Shown here: positions 60,533-64,000 of the stretch, one piece after another
Layout: each line of letters opens with the position of its first letter
Numbering within the stretch: the stretch's first letter is position 1
Assembly (NCBI RefSeq): GCF_004210375.1
Contig: NC_134825.1
Span: 67,385,558-67,449,557, forward strand
Length of the DNA: 64,000 nucleotides
Direction of reading: 5' to 3'
From: Tachypleus tridentatus
Taxonomy: Eukaryota > Arthropoda > Merostomata > Xiphosura > Limulidae
Notes under the pieces: model-generated
The model's input: only the letters and a program-made list of their open reading frames with translations
Told to the model about the DNA's origin: nothing
The model's database searches: none
Made by a program: the position numbers and the translations under genes

Positions 60533-61763
60533 AGTGACTGAAGATGTATTTAGTAACGCAGACTTACGTAATACACTGTTTTGAAATGAGTTTGGTAATA
60601 AATTGTTTATTGCTATTTCTGTCAGTTTACATGTTGGATATATCGCGTTTTTACTCTTTTTTTGTGAGACCTGATATATGAACGCATCTCATAAACTTAA
60701 CAAATATTGTTAACTATTGTTGATATATACATCGAAGCTACCATACTATTTCCATATAGTCGTATCTGAACTTTGCTAATACGTAATTTTTTATCTACTG
60801 TAAAATAAAATTAGTATGTGTCTGTCATATAGATTAAATTATTAATATCTAATAATCAGCAGTTCATCTGTTAATCAATTGTTACTAAAATTGATGTTTC
60901 ATGCCTAATCTTGACATATATTATCTTTTAAAGTATTTTAAATCTGGCAAAATTATTCACAGAAGATAGCTCTTAACTTCATCCTTCACATCTTTAGTAG
61001 TTGTTTAACACACGATAAAATAATTATTTTAGGTCGAAAGATTTTAAAAGTAAAAAACAGGGTGGCGATGAATGGAATACTGTTTAATTACTGAACATGG
61101 CACTTTTTTGTTTTTTTTTTTTGCTTTACTGAGGGGCTTGGCATGGCCTAGCGCGTTAAGGCGTGCGCTTCGTAATATCTGAGGGTCGCGGGTTCGCGCC
61201 CGAGTCGCGCCAAACATGCTCGCACTCCCAGCCGTGGGGGCGTTATAAGTGACGGTCAATCCCACTTTTCGTTGGTAAAAGAGTAGCCCAAGAGTTGGCG
61301 GTGGGTGGTGATGACTAGCTGCCTTCCCTCTAGTCTTACACTGCTAAATTAGGGACGGCTAGCACAGATAGCCCTCGAGTAGCTTTGTGCGAAATTCCAA
61401 AACAAACAAAAGCTTTACTGAGAACACAGACCCTTAGAAATAAAACGTTTCCAACAATGTATTAATGAACTATTTATTCAGAAAACTACTACATTCTTAT
61501 TTATATCAGTGTATTGTTACAATGAGTTATTATACATACATTCTGTATTTCGTACAACATTTTGTTTGAGAAAACATGAATCGTTGATTAGATGATTGTA
61601 AAATGTAGCCACATAAATCACGTTATATTGACAATGGTGTTATCGGTAGAATAACAGTAATTCTTTTGGGGGTCTTTTTTCTCCCAATACCATATATATT
61701 ATTTTATGTACCTTGTTCAAATAATACAATTCTGAATCCAGTTGATGAATACAATTAATATGT
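60533..61763 (+). repeat. Tandem duplication, unit 2 (contains X copy 3)
   Basis: Begins GTGACTGAAGATGTATTTAG-like text as unit 1 does and ends GATGAATACAATTAATATG, as unit 1 does at 60532. It carries a SINE that unit 1 lacks. Confidence 0.85.
61134..61412 (+). repeat. SINE family A inserted in unit 2, with empty sites elsewhere
   Basis: The SINE is bounded by GCTTTACTGAG on both sides. Units X1 and X2 have the same sequence once, without SINE. The tRNA-like head (GGCATGGCCTAGCGCGTTAAGG) belongs to the same subgroup as the copy at 28340. Confidence 0.95.
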
Positions 61764-62684
61764 TCGAAAATGATGAAGGCCGGTATAAGCTGCGAGTTCA
61801 AGTTCCATACACTTTTAATTCAAATAATTATATGCTGTGTTCTGACTTTTGTAGTTTTTCTTTCACATTTCTCACATTAAAAAGGTTTTAAATGGTTGAT
61901 ATTACCTACACTTTTGTGATTACGTTTTATCTTGGAGTTGAAAGCAGTAGGGGCGTTAAAGTTTCCAAAACGTTCGTAGTAATTTGCATATAATGTGTAG
62001 TAATTGGATTATACTCGTTCAAACTCCAAAATATTTAAACCGAATTTTACAAATGAAAGAATTGTTTAAATATATTCATTGCATAACAGGTACATTAATT
62101 GCTTAGATGAAAAAATAGCACAAAGTATCACAAAAACAAAATATAATTATTCAGAAGTAAAGAAAAAAAGAGTAAATATTTGTTCGAATTGACATGATAC
62201 TCGAACAAAGATGCGGCTTTTCTCTCTTGTACCATTGTTTAATGTTGAATTGTGAGGATGCAATATGACCAGCAGTTCTAAAATTGCTAATTATAAGAAC
62301 TTCTGGGTGAAAGTAGACTGTATAATAATGCAACAGAGTGTTAGAGGCCTCACTAAAAAGAAACAACATTTAATTACGTTCTGTTTGGTGGTAATTTTGG
62401 GATGTCGTCTGACTTTAATCTGTGTGAGTGGTGAGTGGTTCGATTAAAATGGATTGAGCGGGAAAGATGTTTAAATCTGATTATGGAGGTATATTATAAG
62501 TGTAAAAATAATTTTTATAGTGTTATTGTAAGATATGTGCGCCACACACCTGACTAGGAGAAGCACGTATTTCTAGGTAATTATTACAAACTGGCACTGT
62601 TATCACAACTCTTAGCACTGAAATTAATATAAATTTATTCAATTACAATATTATATCACTATGTATTAGAGTAACGTTAAGTGG
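61764..62684. other. No gene recognised
   Basis: AT-rich intron; short overlapping frames on both strands at 62151-62447 have no domain. Confidence 0.45.
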
Positions 62685-62960
62685 TTTGTTTGTTTTTGAA
62701 TTTCGCACAAAGCTACTCGAGGGCTATCTGTGCTAGCCGTCCCTAATTTAGTAGTGTAAGACTAGAGGGAAGGCAGCTAGTCATCACCACCCACCGCCAA
62801 CTCTTGGGCTACTCTTTTATCAACGAATAGTGGGATTGACCATAACATTATAACGCCCCCACGGCTGAAAGGGCGAGCATGTTTGGCGCACAGGGGATGC
62901 GAACCCGCGACCCTCAAATTACGAGTCGCACGCTTTAACACGCTTGACCATGCCGGGCCT
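62685..62960 (-). repeat. SINE family A, full length with perfect 11-base target duplication
   Basis: ACGTTAAGTGG lies at 62674-62684 and 62961-62971. The copy is close to consensus, hence relatively young. Confidence 0.95.
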
Positions 62961-62971
62961 ACGTTAAGTGG

Positions 62972-63535
62972 ATATGGGACCTTAATTTAAAAGTCGAGGC
63001 ACACAATAATGAAATCACTGCGCGATTTTAAGGTCATGACTAACTTATAAAACGCTACCTTTTTTATAAATTTCATTAAATAAATTATAAATAGAAAAAA
63101 TACACGCAAAAAATAAAATACCAAAAGAAAACAAAAAACTTCTAAATTTGTTTCAGTACATCTTTAAAAGACATAACGTAACAGCTTGAGGAAAAATTAT
63201 GATATATTGATAATAAAGACAGAACACTTGAAGTTTTATTAACAGTGTTTCACCAGTAATGGTGCTTTGTGAAAAAGTTACATACTGGGTAAATTGTTCA
63301 AACATATATTTTCTTTTGAGATCGGAAAGTAAGCTTGAAATAACTCTGTGTGAAACTCTATTGAAACTGTGAATACCTCAGACGTACGTTAGTTCTCTTT
63401 GTCAGTGGACGGATGTGACTGTTATATTCGTTTTGGTTGGTATAGTATGAAAAGGTCTGTGAAATGATATTTAAAGTAAACTGTTGGTTACTTGTACCTG
63501 TCAGTAAGGCCAACCCTGCTCTACACGTATTAATA
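62972..63535. other. No gene recognised
   Basis: AT-rich intron. Confidence 0.5.
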
Positions 63536-64000
63536 TCAGGTCATCCCTTAAGTAATGTCCGATTTTAGGTCCAGAAAAAGAGGAAAGATTTCAAACGTTT
63601 TTAATATTATTTAATCAATAATGTATGTTTCATTATTAATAGTTACTTCCTGTCAATGATTCAGAAGCTTCTGAATGTCACTTGTAGAGAGGGTGGTTTT
63701 GACATCTTCATGTGTTCCTAGGTCTTTTCTATTAAGATAGTTCTACAAACTTTGAAATAGATGATAATCAGATGGGTCAAGGTCTGAAGAATAAGGAGGA
63801 TGTGGAAGTTTTTCCGAGTCTAGCTCTTCAATCTTTGCACGTGTGATCCTTGATGTATGGGGCCGTGCATTATCCTGGTATAACACAACACCTTTAAGAC
63901 TGATCAAAGCAGGCCTCTTTTCTTTCAGTGCAACACTCAAGCGCTCTAACTGTTGACGGTAGAAGTCCGATGTAATCATTACATTGAGTAGCAGTGACTC
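63536..64000 (-). mobile_element. Mariner element, cut by the window end
   Basis: The end TCAGGTCATCCCTTAAGTAATGTCCGA, preceded by TA, resembles mariner ends with GGTCATCCC-type starts. The transposase lies inside on the minus strand. It differs from the mariner at 27.7 kb in its ends and protein. Confidence 0.8.
63743..64000 (-). pseudogene. Mariner transposase, C-terminal half (partial)
   Basis: Reading from the window edge: MITSDFYRQQLERL, ALKEKRPAL, then GVVLYQDNARPHTS with the second catalytic Asp, and LPHPPYSSDLDPSDYHLF with the third (DD34D, SETMAR-like order). An in-frame TAG follows FQSL, where a Gln is usual. After it the frame continues NYLNRKDLGTHEDV and decays, so the C-terminal part is probably lost. 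The first catalytic Asp and DNA-binding domains would lie beyond 64000. Confidence 0.88.

Larger units (their letters stand above)
7421..64000 (+). other. spen intron 1 (5' part, open at window end)
   Basis: No acceptor followed by the rest of RRM1 was found in the remaining 56.6 kb. The stretch is low in GC and filled with SINEs and DNA transposons in both orientations, all dead, as expected for a long intron. A different gene nested inside cannot be excluded, but no other conserved host coding sequence was recognised. Confidence 0.7.

Noticed and set aside
61044..61265. 73-codon minus frame with a Pro/Arg-rich start
   Set aside because: It is the antisense reading of the SINE at 61134-61412 and its flank.
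1..64000. CRISPR array, operon or other prokaryotic system
   Set aside because: Repeats are SINEs with target duplications at irregular spacing, and there are no long adjacent coding frames; the window is an animal intron.

Overview
This is an AT-rich eukaryotic (animal) genomic window dominated by an intron and by transposable elements; nothing looks prokaryotic. The only host gene I can support is the first coding exon of a SPEN/split-ends orthologue (+ strand, 7338-7420). It is followed by a consensus splice donor, and the rest of the window (at least 56 kb) behaves as its first intron. The abundance of tRNA-derived SINEs, mariner/Tc1/hAT elements and low GC fits an invertebrate. From memory, SINEs of this kind are common in horseshoe crab (chelicerate) DNA, but I could not check this.

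Layout. 1-7.3 kb: sequence upstream of spen, with several SINEs and two consensus CRE palindromes (5678, 7218). 7.34-7.42 kb: the spen exon. 7.4-15 kb: quiet intron with scattered SINEs, a hammerhead-like motif (10.5 kb) and a degenerate nonautonomous repeat (14.0-14.4 kb). 15.7-16.6 kb and 50.2-51.1 kb: inverted copies of one dispersed repeat (called Y here). 20.4-21.7 kb, 58.1-59.4 kb and 60.5-61.5 kb: three copies of another (called X), the last two in tandem. 19.5 and 23.6 kb: terminal-inverted-repeat mini-elements. 27.7-28.9 kb: a dead mariner carrying a SINE. 29.6-30.3 kb: a nested SINE cluster. 30-49 kb: mostly unique intron with RFX-like X-box motifs (32.0, 33.4 kb), two palindromic remnants (37.0, 47.1 kb), a transposase fragment (40.3 kb) and a 239-bp deletion derivative of a transposon (44.1 kb). 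51.1-55.7 kb: a complete but dead hAT-Buster element with target duplications, split by a complete but dead Tc1 element. 63.5 kb to the end: the 3' half of another mariner.

Three abundant SINE families (A, B, C) and one rarer family (D) are separated by their tRNA-like heads. A, B and C have related 3' modules and probably used the same reverse transcriptase. Several copies have clear target-site duplications or sit inside other elements, so the order of insertions can be read directly. No rRNA, CRISPR, operon or virus-like gene was seen, and no intact transposase gene remains.
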